Origin: a virus
Length of the DNA stretch: 47,116 bases
Reading direction: 5' to 3' (one strand)
Virus record (IMG/VR): IMGVR_UViG_3300021963_000208
Span: 1-47,116 of that record
Below the pieces are notes generated by a model, which had not been told where the DNA came from, ran no database searches, and saw nothing but the letters and a program-made list of their open reading frames with translations. The position numbers and the translations under genes were made by a program. Shown here in pieces: positions 19,621 through 28,263 of the stretch. Each line of letters opens with the position of its first letter. The stretch's first letter is position 1.

Positions 19621-20220
19621 TTAGACAGTGTAAGCACCGAAGAACTCTGACTGCACAGTGATAGTCACAGTAGCAGTGTTAGCATCGGTCAACTGAGGAT
19701 TAACCTGGAGAGCTTCCAGCTTGCCCACCCAGTAGTATTGGCTGTTTTGAACAGTACCAACACCAGCAGATGTAGAAGCAAACTTGGTAGCACCAGCACC
19801 AGTCGGCTGAGCGTTCATCAGAGCAAAGCGAAAAACGTACTGCTTGCCATCGCCGACCATAGAGCCGAGGATGTTAGCGGATTCTTTAGCCCACTCAGCA
19901 GCAACGAAGTTCAAAGTGATTTCCATAGTCGGAGAATCAGCCTGACCTTGAATCTGCTGAGAAGTTTTAGAACCGTAAACAGGAACGTTAACCACGTTCG
20001 GAGGAGTACCCATAGAAGGAAACTCACGAACGTTCTTGATACGAACGAAAGTATTAGCGGCTTTTGTACCACCGACAGATTCAATCTCGTTTGCAAACAG
20101 AGCTTGGAATTCAGCAGCAGTATCAAGGGCAGCTAAAGTAGCTGTAGTGAAATCAGTAGCAGGCGTGGCAACAGCTAAGTCCGAGAAGACACCAGCGCCA
20201 ATTGAAGAAATATGAGCCAT
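19621..20220 (-). CDS. Major tail protein (199 aa)
   Basis: The product is a beta-rich, Ala/Thr-rich protein with few lysines. It includes RIKNVREFPSMGTPPNVVNVP near residue 65-85, and ADSPTMEITLNFVAAEW near 95-110, a pattern of major tail (tube) proteins, and ends in ATVTITVQSEFFGAYTV. It lies after a tail-terminator-like gene and before the chaperones and tape measure, exactly where the tube protein is expected. The G+C content is slightly higher here than in its neighbours, as is common for highly expressed structural genes such as the major capsid gene in this window. Confidence 0.8.
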   Translation of the reverse strand: MAHISSIGAGVFSDLAVATPATDFTTATLAALDTAAEFQALFANEIESVGGTKAANTFVRIKNVREFPSMGTPPNVVNVPVYGSKTSQQIQGQADSPTMEITLNFVAAEWAKESANILGSMVGDGKQYVFRFALMNAQPTGAGATKFASTSAGVGTVQNSQYYWVGKLEALQVNPQLTDANTATVTITVQSEFFGAYTV

Positions 20221-20225
20221 TTTAG

Positions 20226-20630
20226 TTAAACTCCGAAGTAATTGAATGGGATTTGGTAAATAGATCTAAACAAAGAAGGATTATCTTTATCTACGCCAAC
20301 ATGCCGCATATTACTGCTTGCAAATTGCGTAGTTCCATTTAAAGAAGTTGTTAAGACTTTCCCAACTAAGTATTGATCTAATTTGTCTGCTATAAGAGAT
20401 GCGCGTCTTGGTCCGTTCCCTGCAGATGTAAATATATCTACACTAAATAAACCAGATACGGATTTGATATTGATACCGTCTCCGCTAGGAATTACAGAAA
20501 CTCTGATAAACTCAGCGCCTGGGTTAACCGTTACAAAGTTAACTGGATAAGTTTTAATGTTCTCGTTTTTCCAAGTTTGCAAAGCAAATATTGAGAACAC
20601 ATCGCTTTCTAAAGCTTCATACTTTCCCAT
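20226..20630 (-). CDS. Tail terminator-like protein (134 aa)
   Basis: The product has VSGLFSVDIFTSAGNGPRRASLIADKLDQYLVGK at about residues 58-92. This GxGPRRAxxIADxLxQxL pattern is characteristic of the DUF4128/tail-terminator type, in which a ring caps the tail tube at the head side. The start ATG at 20630 overlaps the stop of the upstream gene by one base. It is followed after 5 bases by the major tail gene, the usual order neck, terminator, tube. Confidence 0.7.
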   Translation of the reverse strand: MGKYEALESDVFSIFALQTWKNENIKTYPVNFVTVNPGAEFIRVSVIPSGDGINIKSVSGLFSVDIFTSAGNGPRRASLIADKLDQYLVGKVLTTSLNGTTQFASSNMRHVGVDKDNPSLFRSIYQIPFNYFGV

Positions 20631-20983
20631 TAGGCCTCCTTATACATTTCTACAACAGTTATAAACTGTGTACTTTTGATAATTGGGCCTAACTTCCAGT
20701 TAATATTCTGATAGTTAATAGAATCATAACTATTTACATCACCGACTTCTTGAGTTTTTAACATAACTAATTTCTTAGATACGTTTCTTTCTTTAGAAGA
20801 CTTTTCAGTATCAGTTATAATTGCTTTAACAGTAACACTTGATGAGTTTGTTAGATTGCTTGTAGCTGTGGCAAAATCAAAACCGTCTCCGGTTCTTCTT
20901 ACAAATTGCACATCAACTGCAAGATCTTTAGCTAAATTAAAAGCTCTATTTAGATTTGAGTTGATTAGTGCTTCGAATGCCAT
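20630..20983 (-). CDS. Head-closure/neck protein (117 aa)
   Basis: The product has a helical N-terminus (LINSNLNRAFNLAKDLAVDV) followed by a beta-rich segment that includes VTVKAIITDTE and LVMLKTQEVGDVNSYD. The shape resembles small head-tail stoppers (gp16 of SPP1 type), although sequence identity alone was not enough for a family name. It overlaps both neighbours by a single base (stop/start TAATG-type coupling), between a connector and a tail terminator. The role is inferred mainly from gene order. Confidence 0.6.
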   Translation of the reverse strand: MAFEALINSNLNRAFNLAKDLAVDVQFVRRTGDGFDFATATSNLTNSSSVTVKAIITDTEKSSKERNVSKKLVMLKTQEVGDVNSYDSINYQNINWKLGPIIKSTQFITVVEMYKEA

Positions 20984-21462
20984 CAGTTAGCCCTCCACCA
21001 CATATTAGAACCTTTATTAACTAACAAAGGTCTAATAATACGTTTTACAACGTTTGGTATCTTAGAAGGCGTTTTGATGTTATCCAAATTGATTGCACCA
21101 ATCTTCAAATTGTCAACTTCACCTGTATCATCCAGCAGTCCATCATTATTTAATAAATGATAGGCAAGCTCATAAGTAGCAGTCAGAATACGACTAGGAA
21201 TATCTGTAGCTGTTAATTCTACATCAATCCCTAACCTTGGGTCAAAGTATGAACCAACTCTAGGAAAAGCCAGAGTTTGAGTATCACTTACGGCAGCTCC
21301 TGTCCAATCCAGATTGTCTAAGACCATCGTGGCTGTAACAAGAGCTTTACCTCTTTCGGTCTCATTAGCAGACGACCATGCAGCCACATCTATTCGAGTA
21401 TCGAAATAAGAATTAGCTTCTGCGACTGTTACATAAGAGTTTGTGCCCTTAACGAGTGCCAT
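20983..21462 (-). CDS. Head-tail connector, DnaT-like family (159 aa)
   Basis: The N-terminus (GTNSYVTVAEANSYFDTR) and the WSSANETERGKALVTATMVLDNLDW segment match a widely distributed phage connector/adaptor type often labelled 'DnaT-like ssDNA-binding' in databases. The FPRVG motif and helical segment DIPSRILTATYELAYHLL support this. It is the first gene after the major capsid, where the head-tail adaptor sits. Despite the database label, the role is structural: it binds the portal and prepares the neck. Confidence 0.75.
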   Translation of the reverse strand: MALVKGTNSYVTVAEANSYFDTRIDVAAWSSANETERGKALVTATMVLDNLDWTGAAVSDTQTLAFPRVGSYFDPRLGIDVELTATDIPSRILTATYELAYHLLNNDGLLDDTGEVDNLKIGAINLDNIKTPSKIPNVVKRIIRPLLVNKGSNMWWRAN

Positions 21463-21480
21463 AAGTGCCTCCTAATCTAA

Positions 21481-22665
21481 TTAAGAGTGGAAGACAGGCA
21501 GAATACCAAGGCTCAGAGCAGAGTTAAACTTACGACCCCATGAACCAGTAGTGCTAGCAGCACCGTTGGTAACAGTAGTAAGAGCCTTCGGAGTACCACT
21601 CTCGATAGCGTACATGTACTCAGCATCAGAGGGGAACTTCTCTTGCGAACCAGCCCAGTTGTAACCAGCCGGAGCCATCACATAACCCCAACGATACCAA
21701 ATAGAAGTAGCACCGCCACCCTTGTACTTGTTACCATCACGATAGATTTCAACCTGATCAGGCACAGCCAGAGGACGCATTGCGATAGCACCAGGAAGCA
21801 CAATGAACGAAGTCTTTGTACCAACGATGTCAACGCCAGCACCAGTGTTAATCTTAGCCAGTTCAGTAGAAGAAAGGCTTTGAGTAGCACGAGTCTGAAT
21901 CAGACGGAACTTACCATTGAAAATGGTGTTGAACATCACATTGCCGTCTTGCACAGGCGTTTCGTCAACCAGATTGGCAGAACGCAACGAAGCCATGATT
22001 TCAGGCGAAGTGACCAAATAAGCAAATTCAGGCTCATAATCCTTGTATGCCATACCAAAAGCATTCAAGAAGGCTTCAGCACGTGAAGCACCTTGAACAG
22101 CTGCAGTAGGAGCAGCAACAGGCCTAGAAGCACCTAAGTCCACATAGAAGCCATAACGCTTGTCAGTAGGATCGTTGTCAAAAGTTTGACCACCGAGACC
22201 TGCTTGACCTGATGCAGCAGCTGCACCATTAAGAGCTTCAGAAATAGCAACACCCTTCAGGATAGACAGGAGAGCATTGTGTTCGTCTTGCGAACGGGTT
22301 TCAGCGAAATCACGACCAATCTTAGCCAGACCATCTTGCTGAGTAACGACTTGCTGCATGTTCACCTTTTCGGCGCCATGCGTACGCACAGTCTTCACAT
22401 AGTTCAGGTAGTCTGAGCTGTAGTTGGTCTTAGTACCATCACTTGCATCAGTCAATGAAGCAACGTTAACAGTAGGATTCAGCGGTTTGAACCAACGAAC
22501 CTGACCGATGAAAGTCTCAGTTGAAGTATCGATATTGGGGTTATCACCCACAATACCAGTGCCAACCAGCTTCTTTGCATTGGTGTAGGCTTCGTCAGAG
22601 TAAGCACTAATAGCCTCTTGTAAAACAAAGTTATCAGCGCCAGTAACATTAATACGAGCAGTCAT
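21481..22665 (-). CDS. Major capsid protein (394 aa)
   Basis: The start is ATG at 22665 with AAGGAAACTTAA upstream. The product contains an N-arm rich in Thr/Ala, an extended middle, and a C-terminal region with FIVLPGAIAMRPLAVPDQVEI and SIWYRWGYVMAPAGYNWAG. This pattern is typical of a large group of HK97-fold phage capsids. It follows the scaffold gene and precedes the connector. The coding sequence is richer in G+C than its neighbours, consistent with optimised codons in a highly expressed gene. Confidence 0.85.
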   Translation of the reverse strand: MTARINVTGADNFVLQEAISAYSDEAYTNAKKLVGTGIVGDNPNIDTSTETFIGQVRWFKPLNPTVNVASLTDASDGTKTNYSSDYLNYVKTVRTHGAEKVNMQQVVTQQDGLAKIGRDFAETRSQDEHNALLSILKGVAISEALNGAAAASGQAGLGGQTFDNDPTDKRYGFYVDLGASRPVAAPTAAVQGASRAEAFLNAFGMAYKDYEPEFAYLVTSPEIMASLRSANLVDETPVQDGNVMFNTIFNGKFRLIQTRATQSLSSTELAKINTGAGVDIVGTKTSFIVLPGAIAMRPLAVPDQVEIYRDGNKYKGGGATSIWYRWGYVMAPAGYNWAGSQEKFPSDAEYMYAIESGTPKALTTVTNGAASTTGSWGRKFNSALSLGILPVFHS

Positions 22666-22688
22666 TTAAGTTTCCTTAAAGTGTATAA

Positions 22689-23369
22689 TTAGCCACGAAG
22701 TTTGCCTTCTTTGGCAAGTTTAAGAACTTCGTCTTGTGATAATTGAAATAAAGATTTCTTTCCACCAGACGTGTCAGACGGCTTCCCACCATTACTACCA
22801 GAACCTGAGCTAGCTTTAGCTTTAAACAAGAATGAATTGTCGTCAGAGTCAGCAAACCCTTTGACAAAGTCTCGAATAGAGATACCAGTCTTGTGAACCC
22901 AAACACCTTGATCATTTTGAACAAGTTGTCCCACAATTTCACGATATGCCATTTCTACGGCATTCTCATTTCTGAAAGGATGAGATGCTAATGCATTTCT
23001 AACGTCAATGTCTCGGGTAAGCTCAACATTACGTTTTTGTTCTGCAGTCAATTTAGCATTCAGGTCAGCCAATTGCATTTCGTAGGCTTCCTTGTGTTTG
23101 CCTTCGTCTTGCAGTCGCTTTAATTCGGCTTCACGCTCTTTCTTCTCAAATTCTTTGATTTTAGTCAAAGCTTCATCACGAGAACTGTAAGCTTTGTCAA
23201 GCTTTCCTTTAATGTCTTTCAATGCCTCGTCAAGTTTTGCTTGAACAAGTGCGTCAACATCAGGAACGTTCTGCGTGTTGGTATTTTGGTTTTGAGAATT
23301 TTGATTGTTATTGCCATCAGAATTCTGATTAGTATTTTGATCAGTATTTTGATCTTGATTGTCAGCCAT
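22689..23369 (-). CDS. Capsid scaffold protein (226 aa)
   Basis: The first 35 residues are Asn/Gln-rich and disordered (NQDQNTDQNTNQNSDGNNNQ), followed by a long coiled coil (about 45-125), rich in Lys and Glu. A C-terminal region (about 130-226) ends in basic GGKKSLFQLSQDEVLKLAKEGKL. That plan, acidic/coiled-coil and a basic C-terminal capsid-binding end, is the signature of a phage scaffold. It sits directly before the major capsid gene and starts about 100 bases after a promoter-like motif. Scaffold is lost or digested during head maturation. Confidence 0.85.
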   Translation of the reverse strand: MADNQDQNTDQNTNQNSDGNNNQNSQNQNTNTQNVPDVDALVQAKLDEALKDIKGKLDKAYSSRDEALTKIKEFEKKEREAELKRLQDEGKHKEAYEMQLADLNAKLTAEQKRNVELTRDIDVRNALASHPFRNENAVEMAYREIVGQLVQNDQGVWVHKTGISIRDFVKGFADSDDNSFLFKAKASSGSGSNGGKPSDTSGGKKSLFQLSQDEVLKLAKEGKLRG

Positions 23370-23397
23370 TTTTATATCCTCTGAGTACGACTCATTA

Positions 23398-23422
23398 TTA
23401 ATAAGAATACAATTCTTATTAA
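23398..23422 (-). promoter_or_regulatory. 11-bp hairpin in the leader of the scaffold gene
   Basis: TTAATAAGAAT (23398-23408) and ATTCTTATTAA (23412-23422) form a perfect 11-bp inverted repeat with a 3-base loop. No T-run follows on the minus strand, so it is not a classical terminator. It lies about 29 bases before the scaffold start. It might stabilise the leader, serve as an RNase III site, or act as a DNA hairpin. N4 virion RNA polymerase recognises small hairpins with 3-base loops, so a link to the fusion polymerase is possible but unproven. Confidence 0.55.
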
Positions 23423-23473
23423 GATAAATTTAAATATGAACGATAATTACATAGTAATAATCAAATTCACACC

Positions 23474-23490
23474 TGGGTTAATTTAACGGG
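23474..23490 (-). promoter_or_regulatory. 17-base promoter-like motif, copy 1
   Basis: On the plus strand this reads TGGGTTAATTTAACGGG, and an identical 17-base copy is at 40113-40129. Its core GTTAATTTAAC is a near-perfect palindrome. Here it is part of a larger inverted repeat, TGGGTTAA (23474-23481) and TTAACCCA (23497-23504), which includes the stop codon of the polymerase gene. It lies 105 bases upstream of the scaffold gene. It may be a promoter or operator for the capsid operon. Confidence 0.5.
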
Positions 23491-23496
23491 GTCTGG

Positions 23497-26400
23497 TTAA
23501 CCCACACCATACCATCCGTAATCATCTGAAAAACCTTTTGGAATTTCTTTTAAAATATCTTCTCTAAGCAAAATGTCGGTATCTTTCAAAAGTCTTCCAC
23601 CAATTCTTGACTTTCCAACAACTGGTATTAAACCTAATTCGATTGCTTCATTAAGGTACTTATCGTAAACCTTTTTTGGCAATCCCCTAGCCTTCATTTC
23701 ATCCAGAGTTTCTTTGATTACATTTCTTTCTAATGTTTTTGCATATATTTGTCTTAAAGCATTTCTAGCCTTAAGCATATCAGCAGCATTAGCAAAGAAC
23801 GCATCATGAATCGTAGATGTTGTGACGCCATTTTGCTTACCCCATAAATGAAAGCGTTTGACGATAACAGCATCATTAGAATGGTTACCATTAACAGCAT
23901 AGGCAGTCCTAGCTTTCGTAGGATCACCAATGTCATTAATTTTGCCAGACTTGTTGATTATCTGTTCCCACCAAGTTGCTTCGGTCTTTTGAGGCACTTG
24001 AAGAATATTTGTAAACCAATTTCCATTATTGTCTCTATACCTCAGACGCTCTTCAAATGTTTGCGTAAAGTTTTGTTCGATAGTTTTGCCATCAAAGTTA
24101 ACCCACGGAATATTTGTCCAGCTCTTCGGTAGCTTGTTAGCATAGAAAATTTCTAATTCGTTAATTGTCTTTAACTGAAGGAAGTCAACTTTCAGATACT
24201 TAGCACCAGTTCTTCTTGTCTCAGGTGCAGGTACACCATAGACAATTTGACTTAAAGTACTGTTAGGTTTCCAGAAACTGAATCTGCTCAATATCTTTTC
24301 ACTAACAGGTTGGCCTGGCTTTAAGCCAAGTAATTCACTAACACGATCTGGCAGTGTATAGCCTTTCTTCTTTGAGCCAATTACTTTTATTTTAGCAATT
24401 GTTTGCCAATCGAAATCTGCCTTAGATGGTTTGGCGTATGTCATATACTCGTTTGCAAGTCTACCGAAGTATCTTGTAAACTCTTTAAGTATAGGTACTT
24501 GTTCGCCAAGGTATTCACTCATAATTTGAGCTATAGCTTTAAAATCATTTGGTGTAACAACCTTGTCGTAATTATGTGATAACTTTTCTACAAGATCTTT
24601 TGTTTTAGGATCTAGGAAGTAAAGCTGTTCCATAATCTCATCACCAGGGTCTAAACCCTTGTTAAACACATCTTTAACATTTTCTCTTAGCACTCTAAGT
24701 TCTTCAGCTGTTTCAGGGTCTATCTTTTCGTACCTAGCAATTCTGGCACTAATCTCGTTCAAGACCGCATCTCGATCAGATGCCTTAACAACTAAAGTGT
24801 TTGCATCTTTTTCAAGAACTTTTGCCAGTTTGCCTTCAACACTAAAAATACCTGTACGCTCTCCAGCACCATAGAAAGTAACCATGTTCTGAGCTTTAGC
24901 GGCTTTTCTAAGATCTTTTTCGTTAAGACCAAACTTTTGATTCAAAGCCTTGAAACGAGGATCATTATAAGTAGCCGCTGCAATTTCATCATAGAGACGT
25001 TTCTTTTGAGTTGTGGGGATAACGTTACTAAGTTCTGCAAGTTGTTTATTTCTTGTTGTAAGAGCAATGATTTGTGCGCCAGACGAAGAAGCATCTTGTT
25101 CTAACGCCAATGCAATTTTATAGTCATTTAGCCTCCTTAAAGAAGCTTCAGAATAATCACCACCAAGATAGTTATCTATCTTTGCCATTTCAATTGCAAA
25201 TCTAAAGAACTTACCTTGCTCTTCACCATCAATATTTGCTAAGAGTTCTGATTCTAGGATTGCTCTAATGTCGTTAGGCTTTCCTCTAATCATATGATTT
25301 CCAATTTTAACTAATTCTGGACGCCATCTCTGAGCAATCTTTTGCCTTCCAGTAATAGTTAACGAATTAAATCTTCCTTCTAAGAAGTCGTTTAAACCAC
25401 CTAAGAAAGATCCAATCTGATCTTGTAAATCTTTAAATTCGTCTGGACTAAAGTTCTTAGCAACAGCAGTATTTAGAAATGGTCTAAAGGTTTCTCCACT
25501 CTGAGGGCTGATAAGTCCACGATCATAGATGCGAGCACGATGATCAACAAACGCGTGATTACTAAACGGCTTTTGTGAATTTCTAAGCCACTCCATAGCC
25601 TTGAAACGCTCATACGCATCTCCTCTAGATGCTATATACTTTCTGTAATTATTAAGATCATTGTAGAACTTTGCTTTACCTTTGTCATCTTCAAAATAAA
25701 GCAACTTGTTTACAAAGTCATAATAGTCTTCATCAATCTTATATTGAGATTGTGATGCCCAATTCAGTGCATCAACAAAATCCTTATCTACAAACTCTTC
25801 AGGGAAGTCGCTAAAGCTCGATGTAGAGGTTATTGGTATTCTTGTGTCTTCAAGACCAAGCGCACCACGATCAATAAAATATGTCTTATAACCTTCTCTA
25901 ACAAGTAGGCGATTCTTATCTGATGTTACAGCAACTCTAAGACCAAGATCTACTTTTCTAGTAAGCTTAGCATATTCTTGAATACGAGGGTCAGTTACTC
26001 TAAGATTATAAGCAATTGTATCATAGTAAGGCCCAAAGTAATTTCCACTCAACCTACTACGCATTCTTCTCTTTTGAACACCAAATGTTTCAATTTCAAA
26101 GAACTTACCAACGTTCTTACTTTCTAAAATCTTAGTACCTAATTTAAACCATGCATTTCTAGCACCATTCAAGTTTGCCAAGTTATACAGGTCTCTACCG
26201 AGAGATACAGCAAACTGATCTCTATCTGGCAAGTCAGCTAAACTAAGCCTATGAGCAAATCTTAAATAGAATTGATGTAAATCAGAATCACTTAGTCTGT
26301 TTCGAATAACTAATGGGATACTTGCATCAAATACTTCACGAAGCTCTCTAGCAATTTTGGGTGCTACAGTGTCTTCCCATTTGTTTTTCTTTGTGATATT

Positions 26401-28125
26401 TGATATAAAAGAATCATGTAATTCATCTAATTGAACTGGACCTAAAACTGGGTCAATGTAATTGTCCTGTAATAGGCGCTTCATTAGGTCAGTATCTTTG
26501 CGTAATTGAGTTTCAATTGCATCAGATACGTTCATTACATCAAATTTAATCTGGCTTTGTGCTACAGCTTTGAAGTTAGCCCAAGGCTCAGGATTCTTTC
26601 TATATCTGGTAAATACAATTCTAAGATTATCAACAACTGCTGCACGTTCATTTACGCTCATTCTTTCAGCCAGATTTTCATCCACTGATCGAATAAAGTC
26701 TTTGTCTCGTTGCAATAGCTCAGTGCTTTCGTCCAACAATCTAAGGTTATTAGATAATACAGCTGGATTTGGCTGATATAGTCTGATGTCTTCATAGCGT
26801 CCTGTAATTGGATTAAATTTCAATTGGTCTTCTCTAGGTGGAGAAGTCAGGACTCTATTCTTTGTAGCACGCTTTGTACCTAGTAGCATGCCACGATAAT
26901 TAGTCATTGAAAGAGTACCATTTAGTTCACCAGCTTGTAGTAAATAATAATCAATTAAAGTATTCTTAAGTTTTTGATTATCAACAAAATCGTCTGGCGT
27001 AGATGCACCTAATTGCATTGCATCTAACTTTTGTTTAGCAAGTGCAAACTTCCTAGTATCATTTGGTAATTCATATCCAGCATCTGTCATAGCACGAAGC
27101 TCTTTAATGCCGATTGAATTACCTTCAGGATTAGTAAATTTATCCAGAGTTAGCTGACCTGTATTAAACAGTTCAACTTTTTGATAATCACCAAGATGTC
27201 TTAACTGGACATCTTTAGGTTGTCTTAATAGCCATTCATTATAGCTCTCACGCATTGGCGTTTGACCATCATAGAATGCTATTTGCTTATCTGTTAAGTT
27301 TTGTAAGTTACGTCTACGAACTTCAGCAACACCTTCCAGCTTTGAAATATCGTCCCAGTTCTTAAAAACAGGAACTGTTGTAGAACGACAATTAAAGTGA
27401 GCCGGAGGCAAGTGCGCCGTGTCCCCAATGGGGTAGATAGTCCCGTCTCGGTGCGCACACAGAGGCGTGGTTCTGGAGTCTAGGACGGCTACATACTGCC
27501 ACCCCTGAAGGGCTTTCGAGTTCGCCTTGTAAACTTCTTGATCAGTTTGTGCGGTTACAGAAGTAATTGCAGTAACAACAAGAGCTTTCGATTGCATGCG
27601 AGTTATATTATGGACATTGCCTTTTCGAACTTCTAATGCAATTTGATCTACTGTTTTACCCTCTGAAATCCCTCTTCTGATAACAGCTTCAAGTCTTTTC
27701 TTTTCATTAATACTGACGCCTGCCCATCCTGCTGCAAGTGTCCTATTTTCAATTAAAGGTTTTTCTAGAACAATTTCTTCAGCAACTCTCTTTTGTGGTC
27801 TTTGTGTTCTCCATATTTGACCCATTGCTGTTTCAATATTTTGATACACATAAGAAACTTGATCTGAAACTAAATCTAGTAGAGATCGTTTGGTAATATT
27901 AAAAGTTTCTCTATAGGTTTTTGTTAGCTCTTTGTCAATTGCTTCTCTAAGTTTTTCAAAACCCTTTTGAGAGAGATTAGCTTCTTTGATAAGTTTATCA
28001 ACACGGACAGTATGACCGTCAATAACTAATTCAACCTTACCATTGACTCTTCTCTCATAAAGGCGGATCATTGCCGCCCTATCTATAGCTTTGTCATATA
28101 TTTGTGTATTAGCATTAACGGCCAT
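23497..28125 (-). CDS. MuF minor capsid protein fused to a single-subunit RNA polymerase (1542 aa)
   Basis: Residues about 1-260 form a MuF (SPP1 gp7/Mu gpF) minor-head domain with the C..H.DG motif (C223, CAHRDGTIYPIGD) and H-FNCRS (C246). The remainder contains the ordered motifs of T7-like and N4 virion RNA polymerases. These are VDHRARIY (D861, the T/DxxGR region, R->A in the last but one position), motif A LEQDASSSGAQ (D1011), motif B RKAAKAQNMVTFYGAG (R1073, K1077, Y1085) and motif C TIHDAF (H1440, D1441). R-K-Y spacing is exactly that of T7 R627, K631, Y639, and D1011/D1441 correspond to catalytic D537/D812. Motif B and C are further apart (about 364 residues) than in T7, as also in N4. 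It follows the portal gene and precedes the scaffold, the normal MuF position. I infer a polymerase packaged with the head and ejected with DNA. Activity and packaging are untested. Confidence 0.92.
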   Translation of the reverse strand: MAVNANTQIYDKAIDRAAMIRLYERRVNGKVELVIDGHTVRVDKLIKEANLSQKGFEKLREAIDKELTKTYRETFNITKRSLLDLVSDQVSYVYQNIETAMGQIWRTQRPQKRVAEEIVLEKPLIENRTLAAGWAGVSINEKKRLEAVIRRGISEGKTVDQIALEVRKGNVHNITRMQSKALVVTAITSVTAQTDQEVYKANSKALQGWQYVAVLDSRTTPLCAHRDGTIYPIGDTAHLPPAHFNCRSTTVPVFKNWDDISKLEGVAEVRRRNLQNLTDKQIAFYDGQTPMRESYNEWLLRQPKDVQLRHLGDYQKVELFNTGQLTLDKFTNPEGNSIGIKELRAMTDAGYELPNDTRKFALAKQKLDAMQLGASTPDDFVDNQKLKNTLIDYYLLQAGELNGTLSMTNYRGMLLGTKRATKNRVLTSPPREDQLKFNPITGRYEDIRLYQPNPAVLSNNLRLLDESTELLQRDKDFIRSVDENLAERMSVNERAAVVDNLRIVFTRYRKNPEPWANFKAVAQSQIKFDVMNVSDAIETQLRKDTDLMKRLLQDNYIDPVLGPVQLDELHDSFISNITKKNKWEDTVAPKIARELREVFDASIPLVIRNRLSDSDLHQFYLRFAHRLSLADLPDRDQFAVSLGRDLYNLANLNGARNAWFKLGTKILESKNVGKFFEIETFGVQKRRMRSRLSGNYFGPYYDTIAYNLRVTDPRIQEYAKLTRKVDLGLRVAVTSDKNRLLVREGYKTYFIDRGALGLEDTRIPITSTSSFSDFPEEFVDKDFVDALNWASQSQYKIDEDYYDFVNKLLYFEDDKGKAKFYNDLNNYRKYIASRGDAYERFKAMEWLRNSQKPFSNHAFVDHRARIYDRGLISPQSGETFRPFLNTAVAKNFSPDEFKDLQDQIGSFLGGLNDFLEGRFNSLTITGRQKIAQRWRPELVKIGNHMIRGKPNDIRAILESELLANIDGEEQGKFFRFAIEMAKIDNYLGGDYSEASLRRLNDYKIALALEQDASSSGAQIIALTTRNKQLAELSNVIPTTQKKRLYDEIAAATYNDPRFKALNQKFGLNEKDLRKAAKAQNMVTFYGAGERTGIFSVEGKLAKVLEKDANTLVVKASDRDAVLNEISARIARYEKIDPETAEELRVLRENVKDVFNKGLDPGDEIMEQLYFLDPKTKDLVEKLSHNYDKVVTPNDFKAIAQIMSEYLGEQVPILKEFTRYFGRLANEYMTYAKPSKADFDWQTIAKIKVIGSKKKGYTLPDRVSELLGLKPGQPVSEKILSRFSFWKPNSTLSQIVYGVPAPETRRTGAKYLKVDFLQLKTINELEIFYANKLPKSWTNIPWVNFDGKTIEQNFTQTFEERLRYRDNNGNWFTNILQVPQKTEATWWEQIINKSGKINDIGDPTKARTAYAVNGNHSNDAVIVKRFHLWGKQNGVTTSTIHDAFFANAADMLKARNALRQIYAKTLERNVIKETLDEMKARGLPKKVYDKYLNEAIELGLIPVVGKSRIGGRLLKDTDILLREDILKEIPKGFSDDYGWYGVG

Positions 28126-28134
28126 ACTTTATCC

Positions 28135-28263
28135 TCATTTGTTTTTCCTACCAAGTGGCTTAGATGCTTCTTGAGCACTTTTGGCCATATCCTTGTTTTT
28201 CCAAATATTCCTATTCTCATTCATGTCTTTAATTCTGTTACCAACAGAGTTTATTTTAGACAT
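28135..28263 (-). CDS. Small basic protein (42 aa)
   Basis: It starts with ATG at 28263 (MSKINSVGNRIKDMNENRN), 8 bases inside the end of the portal gene, with a weak CAGGGA upstream. It ends 9 bases before the MuF-polymerase start. The product is very rich in Lys, Asn and Arg and ends KPLGRKNK, likely disordered or nucleic-acid-binding. Its codon pattern continues that of its neighbours. No family was recognised. Confidence 0.5.
   Translation of the reverse strand: MSKINSVGNRIKDMNENRNIWKNKDMAKSAQEASKPLGRKNK

Noticed and set aside
22676-22942. 88-codon frame inside the scaffold gene
   Set aside because: Alternate frame of the scaffold coding sequence with leucine-rich shadow composition.
23497-28125. 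Family A DNA polymerase as the C-terminal part of the MuF fusion
   Set aside because: Motif B with YG at the T7-RNAP spacing and motif C HD without the following E point to RNA polymerase.
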